A program made the translations under genes and the position numbers. The notes below the pieces were generated by a model. The model saw only the letters and a list, made by a program, of their open reading frames with translations. It had not been told where the DNA came from and did no database searches. A DNA stretch of 5,753 nucleotides from Patescibacteria group bacterium (GTDB lineage: Bacteria > Patescibacteriota > Patescibacteriia > WFTA01 > S139-112): positions 1 to 5,753 of the forward strand of contig WFTA01000050.1 of the NCBI GenBank assembly GCA_015485715.1, given 5' to 3'. Positions 4,291-5,753 of the stretch are shown here, in pieces (positions within the stretch are counted from its first letter, which is position 1; the number at the start of each line of letters is the position of its first letter).

Positions 4291-5664
4291 ATGAGAAAAA
4301 ACACAACCAAACCACCATTATCTCAAAATAACATTCAAACAACATCTAAACTGCCTTTTTATAAAAAAATAAAAATTATACTTTACATTCTCTTGATCTT
4401 CTTTGGAATTGGATTCGTGCAACAAATATTTTTTGCCAAAGAAACCATTTCACCCCTGCAAGAAATCACAACTCTGCCTGTAATAAAAGAAGTAAGAAAT
4501 ATTACAGGAGCCAATAAATATATAGTTAAAGGACAAACCACAGACAGAATCAATGTTCTGCTTCTTGGACAGGGAGGTGTGGAGCATGAAGGCCCTTACC
4601 TGACAGATACCATTATCATAGCGAGTTACAAACCGTCCACAGGACAGGTTGCTATGATTTCCATACCTCGTGATCTTCAGGTGGAAAGCAAAGAATTGGG
4701 CAAGGTAAAAATAAATGCGATCAACGCATATGGAGAAGTGCAGGGGTATCCGGGAGGAGGATCTGCTCTTGTAGCCAAAACTATAGAAGATGTCTTCAAA
4801 ATACCAATCCACTATTGGATAAGGGTTGATTTTGAGTCTTTTAAAAGAATAATAGATATTTTGGGAGGAGTTGAGGTAAATATAGAGAAGTCGTTTACTG
4901 ACTATCAATATCCTGCCGGAGAGAATAAATACAAGACAGTAAGTTTTGAAAAAGGTCTTCAGACTCTCAATGGAGAAAGAGCCCTTGAGTATGTCAGATC
5001 AAGACACTCAGCAGAAGAAGAAGGTGATTTTTCCCGGGCCCGACGACAGCAAAAACTGCTTCTTGCACTTAAAGACAAGATCCTGTCATCAAGCACATAT
5101 TTAAGGATTGATAAGATTGCGGCAATATATAATGAGCTTCAAAAAAATATACAGACCAATGCCCAAGTCTGGGAAATACCAAATTTTATCAGACTCTATC
5201 AAAAATACGGTATATCTGATATAACTACCAAAATACTGGACGACTCACCGCTCGGACCATTCTACTCCACTATAGATGAAAACGGAGCTTATATTTTACT
5301 TCCTAAAATATCAGATTTTTCAGAGGTCCAGTTTATAATCAAAAATATATTTACTATTTCTGATATAAAAAAGGAAGCGCCCCGTCTGGCAATTCAAAAC
5401 GGAACAACAAGAGCAGGACTTGCACAAAATACTGCAGAAATACTCAAAACTTTTGAGTTCAAAATAGCTCAGATATCAAACGCCAAAAGTCAAAACTACA
5501 AAAAAACAGTGCTTTATGACTTTACAGGAGGCAAAAAAGAAAAATCCAGAAAATTCCTTGAAACAACTCTTCAGACAAAATCCCAAAAAACCCTCCCTGT
5601 TATAGACAATGTAGAAAATATTGACTTTCTTATTATTCTGGGAGAAGACCAAATAAGCCAATAA
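4291..5664 (+). CDS. LytR-CpsA-Psr (LCP) family cell-wall enzyme
   Basis: LCP proteins are membrane-anchored phosphotransferases that attach lipid-linked glycopolymers to peptidoglycan outside the cell. Of 457 residues, 1-24 are a polar basic cytoplasmic tail, about 25-48 a membrane helix (KIILYILLIFFGIGF), about 85-265 the LCP domain, and about 363-452 a LytR_C domain (from APRLAIQNGTTRAGLA). Key LCP motifs are present: LTDTIII with Asp106, SIPRDL with Arg127, KVKINAINAYG (138-148), LGGVEVNI (191-198), LNGERALEYVRSRHS (226-240) with Arg236 and Arg238, and GDFSRARRQQ (245-254). The usual LLGxD motif reads LLGQG, so one metal-binding Asp is replaced by Gly95. There is no SD; the hairpin at 4255-4275 precedes the start. 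It ends in tandem stops (TAATAA) with no clear terminator. The family is firm; the polymer transferred is unknown. Confidence 0.93.
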   Translation: MRKNTTKPPLSQNNIQTTSKLPFYKKIKIILYILLIFFGIGFVQQIFFAKETISPLQEITTLPVIKEVRNITGANKYIVKGQTTDRINVLLLGQGGVEHEGPYLTDTIIIASYKPSTGQVAMISIPRDLQVESKELGKVKINAINAYGEVQGYPGGGSALVAKTIEDVFKIPIHYWIRVDFESFKRIIDILGGVEVNIEKSFTDYQYPAGENKYKTVSFEKGLQTLNGERALEYVRSRHSAEEEGDFSRARRQQKLLLALKDKILSSSTYLRIDKIAAIYNELQKNIQTNAQVWEIPNFIRLYQKYGISDITTKILDDSPLGPFYSTIDENGAYILLPKISDFSEVQFIIKNIFTISDIKKEAPRLAIQNGTTRAGLAQNTAEILKTFEFKIAQISNAKSQNYKKTVLYDFTGGKKEKSRKFLETTLQTKSQKTLPVIDNVENIDFLIILGEDQISQ

Positions 5665-5696
5665 TAAATATTTTTACCACTACACTATTATTATAC

Positions 5697-5753
5697 AAAT
5701 ACGAAATACTAAACAATTCTAAAATCCTAAATTCGAAATTCTAAATACTAAAT
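5697..5753. repeat. Degenerate AT-rich heptamer repeat
   Basis: From 5697 to the window edge the DNA reads as variants of one 7-base unit: AAATACG, AAATACT, AAACAATTCT (a longer unit), AAAATCCT, AAATTCG, AAATTCT, AAATACT, AAAT. The unit is roughly AAATWCK, with two spacers of altered length. It is non-coding and probably continues past the window. Such drifting heptamer tracts occur between genes in some Patescibacteria (recollection, not checked). Confidence 0.7.

Noticed and set aside
4450..4908. 152-codon minus-strand frame inside the LCP gene
   Set aside because: It lies wholly antisense to conserved LCP motifs and has a composition (Tyr, Phe, Cys, Ser-rich) typical of a shadow frame.

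Overview
The window looks like chromosomal DNA of a small-genome, AT-rich bacterium, most likely a Patescibacteria/CPR lineage. This is an inference from several things together. Base composition is low in GC. Five of the six genes have no recognisable Shine-Dalgarno (SD) sequence. The LCP-family enzyme has a GxGG in place of the usual LLGxD motif. An AT-only degenerate heptamer repeat sits in the spacer at the right end. All genes close with TAA or TAG and none needs UGA read as sense, so nothing suggests the UGA=Gly code of Gracilibacteria/Absconditabacteria. No 16S rRNA or other definitive marker is present, so the phylum call is tentative.

Layout, left to right. Bases 1-151 are non-coding: a perfect 32-bp palindrome at the very edge and a GC-rich hairpin that probably ends the first gene. 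Bases 152-1126 (minus) encode an unrecognised lipoprotein whose middle part resembles a JAB/JAMM (MPN) metallopeptidase-like domain with an unusually long insertion. A canonical terminator (1195-1216) separates it from the rpsU-yqeY pair (1250-1967, minus), where bS21 and the YqeY tRNA-associated protein are only one base apart. A consensus sigma70-type promoter (TTGACA-17-TATAAT) and the only strong SD in the window precede rpsU. Next come hisS (2069-3439) and lepB (3451-4089), both minus, 11 bases apart and probably one operon. Bases 4090-4290 are a divergent control region with back-to-back promoters, one for lepB-hisS and one for the plus-strand LCP gene (4291-5664). The LCP leader carries a terminator-like hairpin just before the start codon. 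The window ends in heptamer repeat DNA that probably continues beyond it.

The genes are mostly housekeeping. lepB, the lipoprotein and the LCP enzyme concern the cell envelope: protein export, a surface-anchored possible peptidase, and attachment of polymers to the wall. hisS, rpsU and yqeY serve translation. No mobile element, CRISPR array, rRNA or tRNA was seen. The points most worth pursuing are the JAMM-like lipoprotein, the rpsU leader (sole strong SD, hairpin at the predicted transcript start, possible leaderless upstream ORF), the hairpin in the LCP leader, and the edge palindrome.
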